Source: Microbacterium barkeri
GTDB taxonomy: Bacteria > Actinomycetota > Actinomycetes > Actinomycetales > Microbacteriaceae
NCBI RefSeq assembly: GCF_027921765.1
Contig: NZ_BSEJ01000011.1
Span: forward strand, 1-64,000
Length of the DNA stretch: 64,000 nucleotides
Direction of reading: 5' to 3'
Shown here piece after piece: positions 44,402 through 53,491 of the stretch. The notes below the pieces were generated by a model. The model worked only from the letters and a program-made list of their open reading frames with translations, ran no database searches and was not told the origin of the DNA. How positions within the stretch are numbered: position 1 is the first letter of the stretch; every line of letters starts with the position of its first letter. The translations under genes and the position numbers were made by a program.

Positions 44402-45669
44402 CGTGCGACCGCCTTCCGCGCCGCCTTGGCTCGTGCCCTGGCGCTCTTCTCGGATTCGTCCTTCGGCAGGAAGAACATCGTGCGGATGAGGGGCGGCGCG
44501 GCGACGAAGAGGACGACGAGCGCCTGCACGACGAGCACGATGTCGACCGGGATCCCCTCCGACGCCTGCATCGTGTAGCTGCCGGCCTTCAGCGCGCCGA
44601 AGAGCAGACCGGCGACGAACGTGCCCCATGCGCGGCTGCGGCCGAGGAGCGCGACCGTGATGGCATCGAAGCCGAAGCCGGCGTCGATGTGGCTGTCGAA
44701 GCCGCTCGTGACGGCGCCCTGGATCTGGTTCATGGCCGCGAGACCCGCGAGCCCTCCCGCGAAGAGCATCGCGTACACGTAGATCCGCTGCACCGAGATG
44801 CCCGCTGCGCGCGCGGCGTGCGGGTTCTCGCCCACCGCGCGCATGCGGAGCCCGAGGCTCGAGCGCTCGATGAGCCACCACACGAACACCGTCGCGGCGA
44901 TGACGAGCAGGAACCCGACGTCGAGGTTCGGGTACGCGGGACCGAAGAGATCGGGGAAGAGCGCACCCGAGGGCGTGGCCGCCGAGATCGGCTGGTTCGA
45001 CCCCGGCTTCTGCAGCACGCCGGCGGTGCTGACCATCCAGTCCACGAGGTAGACGGCGATGTAGTTCAGCATGATCGTGAGGATGACCTCGTGCGCGCCC
45101 GTGCGCGCCTTCAGGATGCCCGCGATCCCGGCCCAGATCGCGCCGCCGACGAGGCCCGCGATGAGGGTGAGCGGCAGCTGGAGTGCGAGGGGAAGGTCGA
45201 GCCGGAAGGTCATGAGCGCCGAGAAGGCGGCGCCGAAGAGGATCTGGCCCTGCGCGCCGATGTTGAACATCCCGACCCGGAAGGCCAGCGCGACGCCGAG
45301 ACCGGCCGCGATGAGCGGAGCCGCATTGCCGAGCGTGTTCGTGAGCGGGCGGATGGCCGTGAGGAAGTCGTCCGCGCGGGAGTTGTAGATCGCGCCGCGG
45401 AAGAGGGCCTCGTATCCGCCGTAGACGGCGTCCCAGATGGCGCGGAAGGTGTCGGCGGGCCGGGCGAAGAAGTAGCCGGACGCCGTCCGGACGTCCTCGT
45501 TCGTGAGCGCGATGAGGATGCCGCCCACCACCATGGCGACGAGGAGGGCGAGGATCGACGTGACGACGCTGCCGCGGAGGATGTCGCGCAGCACGGCGTT
45601 GCCGCGGGGCACCTCGGGGGTCGCCGTGTGGGGCTGCGGCGCCTGCGGGGCCGGGGTGGTCTCGCTCAT
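44398..45669 (-). CDS. Nucleoside ABC transporter permease 1 (BPD_transp_2 family)
   Basis: A 423-residue permease partner with about ten membrane segments. LAFRVGMFNIGAQGQILFGAAFSALM is the RnsC/YufP hallmark, and LGLRMRAVGENPHAARAAGI is the ATPase-contact loop. The C-terminus is basic (KSARARAKAARKAVAR). Overlaps ATGA at both ends with the ATPase and permease 2, so all three subunits are coupled. The extended periplasmic loop after the first membrane helix contains GYFFARPADTFRAIWDAVYGGYEALFRG, as in purine nucleoside importers. Confidence 0.9.
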   Translation of the reverse strand: MSETTPAPQAPQPHTATPEVPRGNAVLRDILRGSVVTSILALLVAMVVGGILIALTNEDVRTASGYFFARPADTFRAIWDAVYGGYEALFRGAIYNSRADDFLTAIRPLTNTLGNAAPLIAAGLGVALAFRVGMFNIGAQGQILFGAAFSALMTFRLDLPLALQLPLTLIAGLVGGAIWAGIAGILKARTGAHEVILTIMLNYIAVYLVDWMVSTAGVLQKPGSNQPISAATPSGALFPDLFGPAYPNLDVGFLLVIAATVFVWWLIERSSLGLRMRAVGENPHAARAAGISVQRIYVYAMLFAGGLAGLAAMNQIQGAVTSGFDSHIDAGFGFDAITVALLGRSRAWGTFVAGLLFGALKAGSYTMQASEGIPVDIVLVVQALVVLFVAAPPLIRTMFFLPKDESEKSARARAKAARKAVAR

Positions 45670-47174
45670 GCCGCTGCCTCCTGCGCACCGGCCATCATGA
45701 GGCCGAGCACGTCGCGTGGGGTGTCGCTCGGCACGATGCCGACGATCCTGCCTCGGTACATCACCGCGATCCGGTCGGCGAGCGCGACGACCTCGTCGAG
45801 CTCGGTCGACACGACGATGACGGCCACCCCGGCGTCGCGCGCGGCGACGATCCGGCTGTGGATGAACTCGATCGAGCCGACGTCGACGCCGCGCGTGGGC
45901 TGGGCTGCGAGCAGCACCTTGAGGTCACGGCTCATCTCGCGCGCCACGACGACCTTCTGCTGGTTTCCGCCCGACAGCGTGCCCGCCGGAGTCAGCGGAC
46001 CCTGCGCGCGGATGTCGAACTCCTCGATGCGCTCGCGGGCGAAGTCGTCGAGCGCCCCCCGCCGCAGCGTGCCCGCCGTGACGAATTCGGGTGCGTCAGA
46101 GCGGTCGAGCACGAGGTTCTCCGCGATCGACATGCCGCCCACGAGGCCGTCGATCTTCCGGTCCTCGGGAACGAATCCGACGCCCGCGTCGAGGATGCGG
46201 CGCACGGAGGCTCCGACGAGCTCCTGACCGTCGAGCGCGATGGAGCCGGTCACCCGGGTCTCGAGGCCCATGATCGCCTCGGTCAGCTCGGTCTGTCCGT
46301 TGCCCTGCACGCCCGCGATCGCGAGGATCTCCCCCGGCTGCACCGTGAAGCTCACGTCGTCGACGAGCACGACGCCCTCGGGCGTGAGCACGCGCAGCCC
46401 CTCGACGACGAGACCTCCCGGCCGCGGTCGAGCGGGCTCCTTGTGCACCGTCAGCTCGACAGCGCGGCCGACCATGAGCGAGGCGAGCTCGGCGTTGGTC
46501 GACGTGGGCGACGCCTCCCCCACGACCTTGCCGCGCCGGATGACCGTGATCCGGTCGGCGACCTCGCGCACCTCGCGCAGCTTGTGCGTGATGAACACGA
46601 TGCCGACGCCCTCGTCGCGCAGCTGCCGCATCATCGCCATGAGCTCGTCGGTCTCCTGCGGCGTGAGCACGGCAGTGGGCTCGTCGAACACGAGCACGCG
46701 CGCGTCGCGCGCGAGCGCCTTGATGATCTCGACCCGCTGCTGGACGCCCACGGGCAGGTCCTCGACGATCGCATCAGGGTCGACGTGGAATCCGAAGCGG
46801 TCCGCGACCCCACGGACCTCCGCGCGCGCGGCGTCGAGGTCGAGGGCGCCGCTGCGGCGCACCTTCTCGTGCCCCAGCGCGACGTTCTCCGCGACGGTGA
46901 ACACCGGGATGAGCATGAAGTGCTGATGCACCATGCCGATGCCCGCCGCCATCGCGTCGCCGGGCCCGCGGAACCGCTGCGGCACGTCGTCGAGGAGGAT
47001 CTCCCCCTCGTCGGCCTGGTAGAGGCCGTACAGGACGTTCATGAGCGTCGACTTGCCGGCGCCGTTCTCTCCGAGGAGGGCGTGGATCTCGCCCGGCTCG
47101 ACGGTCAGGTCGATGTGGTCGTTGGCGACGAGGCTGCCGAATCGCTTCGTGATTCCGCGGAGCTCGAGCTTCAT
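45666..47174 (-). CDS. Nucleoside ABC transporter ATP-binding protein (two ABC domains)
   Basis: A 502-residue ATPase with two ABC cassettes. The first has Walker A GENGAGKST (36-44), the variant signature LPVGVQQRVEI and Walker B VLVFDEPTAVL. In the second, the Walker A is degenerate (GVQGNGQTE) while the signature LSGGNQQK is intact; Walker B ends LLAAQPTRG, with Q in place of the catalytic glutamate. Such asymmetry is usual in ribose/nucleoside importers (RbsA, RnsB). The gene follows the BMP lipoprotein across a strong hairpin and overlaps permease 1. Confidence 0.92.
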   Translation of the reverse strand: MKLELRGITKRFGSLVANDHIDLTVEPGEIHALLGENGAGKSTLMNVLYGLYQADEGEILLDDVPQRFRGPGDAMAAGIGMVHQHFMLIPVFTVAENVALGHEKVRRSGALDLDAARAEVRGVADRFGFHVDPDAIVEDLPVGVQQRVEIIKALARDARVLVFDEPTAVLTPQETDELMAMMRQLRDEGVGIVFITHKLREVREVADRITVIRRGKVVGEASPTSTNAELASLMVGRAVELTVHKEPARPRPGGLVVEGLRVLTPEGVVLVDDVSFTVQPGEILAIAGVQGNGQTELTEAIMGLETRVTGSIALDGQELVGASVRRILDAGVGFVPEDRKIDGLVGGMSIAENLVLDRSDAPEFVTAGTLRRGALDDFARERIEEFDIRAQGPLTPAGTLSGGNQQKVVVAREMSRDLKVLLAAQPTRGVDVGSIEFIHSRIVAARDAGVAVIVVSTELDEVVALADRIAVMYRGRIVGIVPSDTPRDVLGLMMAGAQEAAA

Positions 47175-47229
47175 GTGGGCACCCTACCGTGCGCGGATGG
47201 TCGTGGACAGAAGTGGGTTGAGCGCGCGT

Positions 47230-47260
47230 CGGGGCGGCCGGTACGGGCCCGGCCGCCCCG
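47230..47260 (-). terminator. Hairpin between BMP lipoprotein gene and its ABC ATPase
   Basis: A perfect 12-bp GC stem (47230-47241 with 47249-47260) and 7-nt loop, 16 bases after the lipoprotein stop on the minus strand. There is no T-tract. It probably acts as a partial terminator or 3' mRNA stabiliser, so that the binding protein is made in excess over the membrane subunits. Confidence 0.7.
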
Positions 47261-47276
47261 ATGCGAGCGATGCGCC

Positions 47277-48380
47277 TTACGGCGAGTTGGGCGACTCGAC
47301 GACGATGTCGCCGGCGATGATCTGCTCCTGCAGAGCTGCCAGCTCGTCGGTGAGGCCCTCGGGGAGCTGCGACTCGAAGTCGTGGAAGCTCGACAGGGTC
47401 ACGCCCTCGTTCTCGAGCGTGCCGACGTAGGGCTCGACGTCGAACTCGCCGGTCGCCGCGGTCGTCGTGGCGTCGAACACGGCCTGGTCGATCGCCTTCT
47501 GGATCGACACGTAGACGAGGTCGGCGAGGTCCGGCTCCTTGACCGCGAGGTCGCTGTCGACGCCGATCATGAGGACGTCGTCACCGCTGTCCTGGATGGC
47601 CGCCGCCGCGCTCGTGTAGATCGGGCCGCCGACCGGGAGGATGACGTCCACGCCCTGGTCGAGGATGCCCTGCGCGGTCTGGCGCGCGACATCGTTCGCC
47701 TCGAACCCGCCCGTGAACGAACCCGTCTGCGACTCCACGTCCCAGCCGACGACCTCGACGTTCGCGCCCTTGTCCTCGTTGTACTTCTCGACGCCGAGCT
47801 GGTAGCCGTCCATGAAGACCGCGACCGAGGGGATCTGCGCGCCGCCGAAGGTGCCGACCTTGTTCACGCCCGACTGCGCCGACCAGGCTGCGGCGGCGTA
47901 GCCGCCGAGGTACGCGGCCTGCGCCGTGTCGAACACGAGCGGCTTGATGTTCGGCGCGTCCGTCTCGCCGTCGAAGTCGTTGTCGGCCCAATCGTCGATG
48001 ATCGCGTAGTCGACGTCGGGGTTCGCCAGCGCCGACTCGACCGTCGCCGCCGAGAGGTTGAACCCGACCGAGATGATGAGCGAGCAGCCCTCCGAGACGA
48101 GCGTCTCGAGGTTCGGCGCGTAGTCGTTCGCGTTCGTGGACTCCATCTCGGTGCCCTCGATGCCGAGCTCCTCGATCGCGCGGTCCATGCCCTCCTTGGC
48201 GGACTGGTTGAACGAGCGGTCGTTCCAGCCGCCCTCATCGGAGATGAGGCAGGGGTGGAAGTCGCTGTCGACCTCGGTTCCGCCCGTGGTCTCCTCCGGC
48301 GCCGACCCGCATCCGGCGAGCAGCACCGCCGAAGCGGTGAGCGCGAGACCGCTGAGCGCAGCCTTCTTGGTGGTCTTCAC
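47277..48380 (-). CDS. BMP family nucleoside-binding lipoprotein
   Basis: A 367-residue extracytoplasmic binding protein. The signal peptide MKTTKKAALSGLALTASAVLLAGC ends in a lipobox (LLAGC), so the mature cysteine is lipidated. The body is a BMP/PnrA-like domain: DEGGWNDRSFNQSAKEGMDRA, LIISVGFNLSAATVESA, GGYAAAAWS and GTFGGAQIPSVAVFMDGY. Members bind purine nucleosides with high affinity. GTG 48380 has GGAGG before it. It is first gene of the nucleoside uptake and salvage operon. Confidence 0.92.
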   Translation of the reverse strand: MKTTKKAALSGLALTASAVLLAGCGSAPEETTGGTEVDSDFHPCLISDEGGWNDRSFNQSAKEGMDRAIEELGIEGTEMESTNANDYAPNLETLVSEGCSLIISVGFNLSAATVESALANPDVDYAIIDDWADNDFDGETDAPNIKPLVFDTAQAAYLGGYAAAAWSAQSGVNKVGTFGGAQIPSVAVFMDGYQLGVEKYNEDKGANVEVVGWDVESQTGSFTGGFEANDVARQTAQGILDQGVDVILPVGGPIYTSAAAAIQDSGDDVLMIGVDSDLAVKEPDLADLVYVSIQKAIDQAVFDATTTAATGEFDVEPYVGTLENEGVTLSSFHDFESQLPEGLTDELAALQEQIIAGDIVVESPNSP

Positions 48381-48499
48381 ACTGTCCTCCAGAGTGTGCG
48401 GGCCCCGAACCGACCCGGGGCCAATATGCTCACGCTAGTTCGCTCACACCGTGCGAAACGACGATCCGGGCGACCGCAACGCGATAGTTACAAACACGA

Positions 48500-48532
48500 C
48501 GACGGGGCCCGGGGAACTCCCGGGCCCCGTCG
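48500..48532 (-). terminator. sdh operon terminator
   Basis: A perfect 14-bp stem (48500-48513 with 48519-48532) and a 5-nt loop start 11 bases after the sdhB stop. On the minus strand it is followed by TCGTGTTTGTAAC, a weak T-run. The promoter of the BMP operon must lie in the remaining bases 48381-48499, where TAGCGT and CATATT boxes occur on the minus strand but no clear -35. Confidence 0.8.
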
Positions 48533-48542
48533 CGGGCGAAGG

Positions 48543-49298
48543 TCAGCGGCCGCCCTTGAGGATGGCCTGCTTGACCTCGGCGATGGCCTTCGTGACCTCG
48601 ATGCCACGCGGGCACGCCTCGGTGCAGTTGAAGGTCGTGCGGCAGCGCCACACGCCCTCCTTGTCGTTCAGGATGTCGAGGCGCACCTGCGCCTCGTCGT
48701 CGCGCGAGTCGAAGATGAAGCGGTGCGCGTTCACGATGGCGGCGGGCCCGAAGTACTGCCCGTCGGTCCAGAACACGGGGCACGACGAGGTGCACGCCGC
48801 GCAGAGGATGCACTTCGTGGTGTCGTCGAAGCGCTCGCGATCGGCGATCGACTGCACGCGCTCCTTGCCCTTGGCGGGCGCGCTGTTCGCCTGCAGGAAC
48901 GGCTGGACGTCACGGTACGCCGCGAAGAACGGGTCCATGTCGACGACGAGGTCCTTCTCGAGCGGCAGGCCCTTGATCGCCTCGACGTAGATCGGCTTCG
49001 AGATGTCGAGGTCCTTGATGAGCGTCTTGCATGCGAGACGGTTGCGCCCGTTGATCCGCATGGCGTCCGACCCGCAGATGCCGTGCGCGCACGAACGGCG
49101 GAAGGTCAGCGAGCCGTCGACCTCCCACTTGATCTTGTGCAGCGCGTCGAGCACGCGATCGGTCGGGTACATCTCGACGTCGTAGTCGACCCAGCGGGGC
49201 TCGCTGTCGGTCTCCGGGTCGAAGCGCCGGACGATGAACGTGACGAGGTACGACTGGATGGCGGTCTCGGCGGCGGGCGCCTCTGCGACGGTCGACAT
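48543..49298 (-). CDS. sdhB: Succinate dehydrogenase iron-sulfur subunit
   Basis: A 251-residue SdhB. The N-terminal ferredoxin domain binds 2Fe-2S through RSCAHGICGSDAMRINGRNRLAC in two short runs. The C-terminal domain has CILCAACTSSCPVF and CTEACPRG for the 4Fe-4S and 3Fe-4S clusters. It carries electrons from SdhA to the quinone site in SdhCD. ATG 49298 overlaps the sdhA stop by one base. Last gene of the minus-strand sdhCDAB operon. Confidence 0.96.
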   Translation of the reverse strand: MSTVAEAPAAETAIQSYLVTFIVRRFDPETDSEPRWVDYDVEMYPTDRVLDALHKIKWEVDGSLTFRRSCAHGICGSDAMRINGRNRLACKTLIKDLDISKPIYVEAIKGLPLEKDLVVDMDPFFAAYRDVQPFLQANSAPAKGKERVQSIADRERFDDTTKCILCAACTSSCPVFWTDGQYFGPAAIVNAHRFIFDSRDDEAQVRLDILNDKEGVWRCRTTFNCTEACPRGIEVTKAIAEVKQAILKGGR

Positions 49299-51124
49299 CA
49301 GTACTTCCTCTCCATCGGCGGGTAGTTGAACTCGCCCTTCTCGTTCTTGGTGAACACGACGGGCTTCCAGTCGAGCTTGATGTGGTCCTCCGGGTCCGGC
49401 GAGTGCGGGTCGCCGGTCAGGTAGGCCATCGTGTGCTTCATGAAGTTCTCGTCGTCGCGGTCGGGGTAGTCCTCGCGCATGTGGCCGCCGCGGCTCTCCT
49501 TGCGGTTTCGGGCGGCGTAGGCGACGATCTCGGCGAGGTCGAGCAGGAAGCCCAGCTCGATCGCCTCGAGCAGGTCGGTGTTGAACCGCTTGCCCTTGTC
49601 GTCGACGTAGATGTTCTTGTAGCGCTCGCGCAGGTCGTGGATGGTGCCCATGACGTTCGTCAGGGTCTCCTCGGTGCGGAACACCTGCGCGTTCGCATCC
49701 ATCTGCTCCTGCAGCGTGCGGCGGATGTCGGCGATGCGCTCGGTGCCGTTGGCGGTGCGGATGCGCTCGACGAGCTCGCGCACCTCCTTCGCCGGGTCCT
49801 CGGGCAGCGGGACGAGCTCGCCGGTCTTCACGTACTCGACCGCATGGCGGCCCGCTCGCTTGCCGAAGACGTTGATGTCGAGCAGCGAGTTCGTGCCGAG
49901 TCGGTTGGCGCCGTGGACCGACACGCACGCGCACTCCCCCGCCGCGTACAGGCCGGGGACGACGGTCGTGTTGTCGGCGAGCACCTGCGCGTCGTTGTTC
50001 GTCGGGATGCCGCCCATCGCGTAGTGCGCGGTCGGCATCACGGGCACGGGCTCGACGACGGGGTCGACGCCGAGGTACGTGCGCGCGAACTCCGTGATGT
50101 CGGGCAGCTTCGTCTCGAGCACCTCGGCGCCCAGGTGGGTGCAGTCGAGGTAGACGTAGTCCTTGTTGGGTCCGGCGCCGCGGCCCTCGAGGACCTCCTT
50201 GACCATGCAGCGCGCGACGATGTCGCGCGGGGCGAGGTCCTTGATCGTCGGCGCGTAGCGCTCCATGAACCGCTCGCCGGAGGCGTTGCGGAGGATGGCT
50301 CCCTCGCCGCGCGCGCCCTCGGTCAGCAGGATGCCGAGGCCGGCGAGGCCGGTCGGGTGGAACTGGAAGAACTCGATGTCCTCGAGCGGCAGGCCCTTGC
50401 GCCACACGATGCCGACGCCGTCGCCCGTGAGGGTGTGCGCGTTCGACGTCGTCTTGAAGACCTTGCCGAAGCCGCCCGTCGCGAAGATGACGGCCTTGGA
50501 GTGGAAGACGTGGAGGTCGCCCGTGGCGAGCTCGTAGGCGACGACGCCCGCGATCTTCGTCGTGCCGTCCGCGTCCTTCACGGTGATGAGGTCGAGCGCG
50601 TAGAACTCGTTGAAGAAGTTGATGCCGAGCTTGACGCAGTTCTGGAACAGCGTCTGCAGGATCATGTGGCCCGTGCGGTCGGCCGCGTAGCACGCGCGGC
50701 GCACGGGGTTCTTGCCGTGCTCGGCCGTGTGACCGCCGAAGCGGCGCTGGTCGATCTTGCCGTCGGGCGTGCGGTTGAACGGCAGGCCCATGTTCTCGAG
50801 GTCGATGACGGCGTCGATCGCCTCCTTGGCGAGGATCTCCGCGGCGTCCTGGTCGACGAGGTAGTCGCCGCCCTTCACCGTGTCGAACGTGTGCCACTCC
50901 CAGGAGTCCTCCTCCACGTTCGCGAGGGCTGCGGCCATGCCGCCCTGCGCGGCTCCCGTATGGGAGCGCGTGGGGTACAGCTTCGTGATCACGGCGGTCT
51001 TCGCGCCCGGGCCGGCCTCGATGGCCGCGCGCATGCCGGCGCCGCCGGCGCCGACGATCACGATGTCGAACTCGTGGTAGTACACGCCGTCCTTGAGCAC
51101 GGCGTCGGTGTGCTGTGTCGTCAC
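49298..51124 (-). CDS. sdhA: Succinate dehydrogenase flavoprotein subunit
   Basis: A 608-residue SdhA. FAD is bound by [15 protein letters not shown], and the histidine that carries it covalently is H55 in [13 protein letters not shown]. Catalytic regions are [25 protein letters not shown] and [10 protein letters not shown]. The start is GTG 51124 (21 bases after sdhD), with a weak purine-rich ribosome site GGAAGAGA. It oxidises succinate to fumarate at the cytoplasmic face. Confidence 0.96.
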   Translation of the reverse strand: MTTQHTDAVLKDGVYYHEFDIVIVGAGGAGMRAAIEAGPGAKTAVITKLYPTRSHTGAAQGGMAAALANVEEDSWEWHTFDTVKGGDYLVDQDAAEILAKEAIDAVIDLENMGLPFNRTPDGKIDQRRFGGHTAEHGKNPVRRACYAADRTGHMILQTLFQNCVKLGINFFNEFYALDLITVKDADGTTKIAGVVAYELATGDLHVFHSKAVIFATGGFGKVFKTTSNAHTLTGDGVGIVWRKGLPLEDIEFFQFHPTGLAGLGILLTEGARGEGAILRNASGERFMERYAPTIKDLAPRDIVARCMVKEVLEGRGAGPNKDYVYLDCTHLGAEVLETKLPDITEFARTYLGVDPVVEPVPVMPTAHYAMGGIPTNNDAQVLADNTTVVPGLYAAGECACVSVHGANRLGTNSLLDINVFGKRAGRHAVEYVKTGELVPLPEDPAKEVRELVERIRTANGTERIADIRRTLQEQMDANAQVFRTEETLTNVMGTIHDLRERYKNIYVDDKGKRFNTDLLEAIELGFLLDLAEIVAYAARNRKESRGGHMREDYPDRDDENFMKHTMAYLTGDPHSPDPEDHIKLDWKPVVFTKNEKGEFNYPPMERKY

Positions 51125-51144
51125 GTCTCTTCCGTCAATCCCTG

Positions 51145-51618
51145 TCAGTTGGCCGCAGCCTGGCAGACCTCGAACAGCGCGCTGTCGGGGTTCTCGAACG
51201 CACCGAACACGCCGGCGCACGGGTCGAAGGTGAACACCACGAGCGTGCCGAGCACGATCATGAGCGCGGCGACGATGCCGATGACCCACACGAGCGCGGT
51301 GCGCACGGTCTTGCCCTGCACGTAGTCGTTGACGATCGTGCGCATGCCGTTTGCGCCGTGGATGAACGCGAGCCAGAGCATGAGCACGTCCCACCACTGC
51401 CAGAACGGCGACGCGAACTTGCCCGCGACGAACGCGAAGTTCAGCGCGTGGACGCCGCCTTCCGGCAGCACAAGGTTCACGAGCAGGTGGCCGAAGATGA
51501 GCACGACGAGCAGGACGCCCGACACGCGCATGTAGAGCCATCCCCACTTCTCGAGGTTGACACCGCGGCTGGCGGGCCGCTGCGGGGAGCGGGGTGCGGC
51601 GAGGTCTGCGGCGGTCAT
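51145..51618 (-). CDS. sdhD: Succinate dehydrogenase membrane anchor SdhD
   Basis: A 157-residue hydrophobic anchor with three membrane segments. The heme/quinone region has [11 protein letters not shown] and [17 protein letters not shown]. It overlaps the sdhC stop by one base (TGATG at 51616-51620). With SdhC it fixes SdhAB to the membrane and binds heme b and menaquinone. The longer C-terminal loop with two cysteines ([16 protein letters not shown]) is unusual but not unique. Confidence 0.9.
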   Translation of the reverse strand: MTAADLAAPRSPQRPASRGVNLEKWGWLYMRVSGVLLVVLIFGHLLVNLVLPEGGVHALNFAFVAGKFASPFWQWWDVLMLWLAFIHGANGMRTIVNDYVQGKTVRTALVWVIGIVAALMIVLGTLVVFTFDPCAGVFGAFENPDSALFEVCQAAAN

Positions 51619-52052
51619 CAGTGTCCTCCTCCGAAGTCGCCGAACACGTTCATGAGCTGACGCGGAACGAAGCCGGCCATGACCACGGCCCAGACGCCGA
51701 GGACTCCCCAGAAGAGCTGGCGCTGGTACTTCGCGCCCTTCGACCAGAAGTCGACGAGGATGATGCGCAGCCCGTTGAACGCGTGGAACGCGATCGCGCC
51801 GACGAGCGCGATCTCGCCGATGCCCATGATCGGGTGCTGGTACGTGCCGATCACCGCGTTGTACGCCTCCGGCGAGACGCGGATGAGCGCGGTGTCGAGC
51901 ACGTGCACGAGAAGGAAGAAGAAGATGGCGATGCCGGTGATGCGGTGCAGCACCCACGACCACATGCCCTCGCGGCCGCGGTACAGGGTGCCCCTCGGTG
52001 TTCTCGACGTCGTCTCCGACACCCGGGGCGTCGGTCGCGCGGTAGCGGACAA
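51618..52052 (-). CDS. sdhC: Succinate dehydrogenase cytochrome b556 subunit SdhC
   Basis: A 144-residue SdhC with three membrane helices. [25 protein letters not shown] carries the conserved S-x-x-HR and the heme-ligand histidine; [16 protein letters not shown] is the second conserved block. The start codon is TTG at 52052, since GGAGGA lies five bases before it and no ATG or GTG suits the family N-terminus. First gene of the operon, divergent from manC. Confidence 0.92.
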   Translation of the reverse strand: MSATARPTPRVSETTSRTPRGTLYRGREGMWSWVLHRITGIAIFFFLLVHVLDTALIRVSPEAYNAVIGTYQHPIMGIGEIALVGAIAFHAFNGLRIILVDFWSKGAKYQRQLFWGVLGVWAVVMAGFVPRQLMNVFGDFGGGH

Positions 52053-52142
52053 GATCGTCCTCCTGCTCTCAGGGCCTGCGAGGCGGCTCGTGGACCTGCC
52101 GCCGATCGCCCTTCAGGCTACTCCCAGGGGCGCCGAAGCGGC

Positions 52143-52176
52143 CATTGAGGATCGCCTAACTATCTCGACGTCGAGA
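52143..52176. promoter_or_regulatory. sdh/manC divergent region with two dyads
   Basis: Two inverted repeats lie about 90-125 bases before the sdhC start: TTGAGGATCGCCTAA (52145-52159), which reads TTAGG....CCT.AA on the minus strand and recalls half of a DtxR/IdeR iron box, and TCTCGACGTCGAGA (52163-52176), a perfect 14-bp palindrome. Either could control sdh, whose product needs iron. The match to the iron-box consensus is partial. The manC -10 (TAGCCT, 52238-52243) is separate. Confidence 0.35.
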
Positions 52177-52250
52177 GGTCAGGGCACCCTTACTCCGCGT
52201 GATTCCGCGCCTCCCGGGGTTCGGAGGCGACGCCTTGTAGCCTGGTGCTC

Positions 52251-53366
52251 ATGCCAGAACCGATCAAGGACTTCTTCGCCGTCATCCCCGCAGGCGGGGT
52301 GGGCTCGAGGCTGTGGCCGCTGTCCCGCGCGGAGACGCCCAAGTTCCTCCACGATCTGACCGGTTCCGGCCGCTCGCTGCTCCAGGAGACATGGGATCGG
52401 CTCCTGCCGCTGGCCGACCGCGAGCACATCGCCGTGGTGACCGGACGCGCGCACGGCCCGAAGGTCGAGAACACGCTCCCCGACATGCCGGAGCACAACG
52501 TCTTCGTGGAAGCCGACCCGCGCGAGTCGGCCGCCGCGATCGGCCTGGCCGCGGCCATCCTGCACCGCCGCAATCCCGACGTCATCATCGGCTCGTTCGC
52601 GGCCGACCACGTCATCAAGCGGCAGCGGGTGTTCGAGTTCACGGTGCGCCAGGCGGTCGCCGTGGCGCGCGAGGGCTACATCTGCACGATCGGCATCCAG
52701 CCGTCCGAGCCCGCCGTGGGCTTCGGGTACATCAAGACCGGCGGCGAGCTCGTCATCGACGACGCGCCGCTGGCCGCCATGGTCGACGCGTTCGTCGAGA
52801 AGCCCGACCTCGAGACCGCCCGCCGCTACTACGCCGACCGCTCGTTCCTCTGGAACGCCGGCATGTTCATCTCGCGCGCCGACGTCATCCTCGACGAGCT
52901 CAAGGCGAACGAGCCCGAGCTGCACGCGGGCCTCGTCGAGATCGCGGATGCGTGGGATGACCCCGCGCGCAAGGACGAGACCGTCGCACGCGTCTGGCCG
53001 ACCCTCAAGAAGATCGCGATCGACTACGCCGTCGCGGAGCCCGCGGCCGCGAAGGGGCGCCTCGCCGTCGTCCCCGGCCAGTTCGACTGGGATGACGTCG
53101 GCGACTTCGCGAGCCTGTCGAACCTCATCTCCGACGGCGACGGCGAGCGGATGAGCGTGCTCGGGCCGAACGACAAGGTGATCGTCGACGAGTCCACGGG
53201 TCTCATCGTGTCGCAGACCAACCGCGTGATCGCGGTCATCGGCGTCGAGAACCTCATCGTCGTCGACACCGACGACGCCCTTCTCGTCACGACGAACGAG
53301 CACGCGCAGCGCGTCAAGGGCGTCGTCGGCCGCCTGCATGAGGGCGGCCGCGACAGCGTCCTCTAG
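52251..53366 (+). CDS. manC: Mannose-1-phosphate guanylyltransferase
   Basis: A 371-residue nucleotidyltransferase that makes GDP-mannose from mannose-1-phosphate and GTP. The N-terminus FAVIPAGGVGSRLWPLSR is the GDP-mannose pyrophosphorylase signature, followed by ADH in FAADHVI, FVEKPDLETA and SFLWNAGMFI. It lacks the C-terminal isomerase domain of bifunctional ManC/AlgA. ATG 52251 is seven bases after TAGCCT, so leaderless; GTG 52245 is less likely. GDP-mannose feeds cell-wall mannolipids and polysaccharides such as those of the cluster at 1-5272. Confidence 0.93.
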   Translation: MPEPIKDFFAVIPAGGVGSRLWPLSRAETPKFLHDLTGSGRSLLQETWDRLLPLADREHIAVVTGRAHGPKVENTLPDMPEHNVFVEADPRESAAAIGLAAAILHRRNPDVIIGSFAADHVIKRQRVFEFTVRQAVAVAREGYICTIGIQPSEPAVGFGYIKTGGELVIDDAPLAAMVDAFVEKPDLETARRYYADRSFLWNAGMFISRADVILDELKANEPELHAGLVEIADAWDDPARKDETVARVWPTLKKIAIDYAVAEPAAAKGRLAVVPGQFDWDDVGDFASLSNLISDGDGERMSVLGPNDKVIVDESTGLIVSQTNRVIAVIGVENLIVVDTDDALLVTTNEHAQRVKGVVGRLHEGGRDSVL

Positions 53367-53367
53367 A

Positions 53368-53464
53368 GCCGCCCCCGGACGTTGAGCGAGCGCCAGCGAG
53401 TCGACACTCAGCGAGCGCAGCGAGCCGCCCCCGGTCGTTGAGCGAGCGCCAGCGAGTCGAAACG
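53368..53464. repeat. Duplicated GTTGAGCGAGCG dispersed repeat
   Basis: Two direct copies 56 bases apart (53368-53404 and 53424-53460), each GCCGCCCCCGG plus one base, then CGTTGAGCGAGCGCC and AGCGAGTCGA. Between them lies a third, degenerate CAGCGAGCGCAGCGAG. A related inverse copy is at 32506-32533. The family is common between genes of high-GC Actinobacteria, from memory. It fills the gap between manC and xthA. Confidence 0.8.
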
Positions 53465-53491
53465 TCCGACCCCCTCGGTAGTGTCGAGATC

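Noticed and set aside
45858-49325. Plus-strand open frame of 1155 codons opposite the ABC ATPase, BMP lipoprotein and sdhB
   Set aside because: Antisense shadow of well-identified genes; no conserved motif or start signal.
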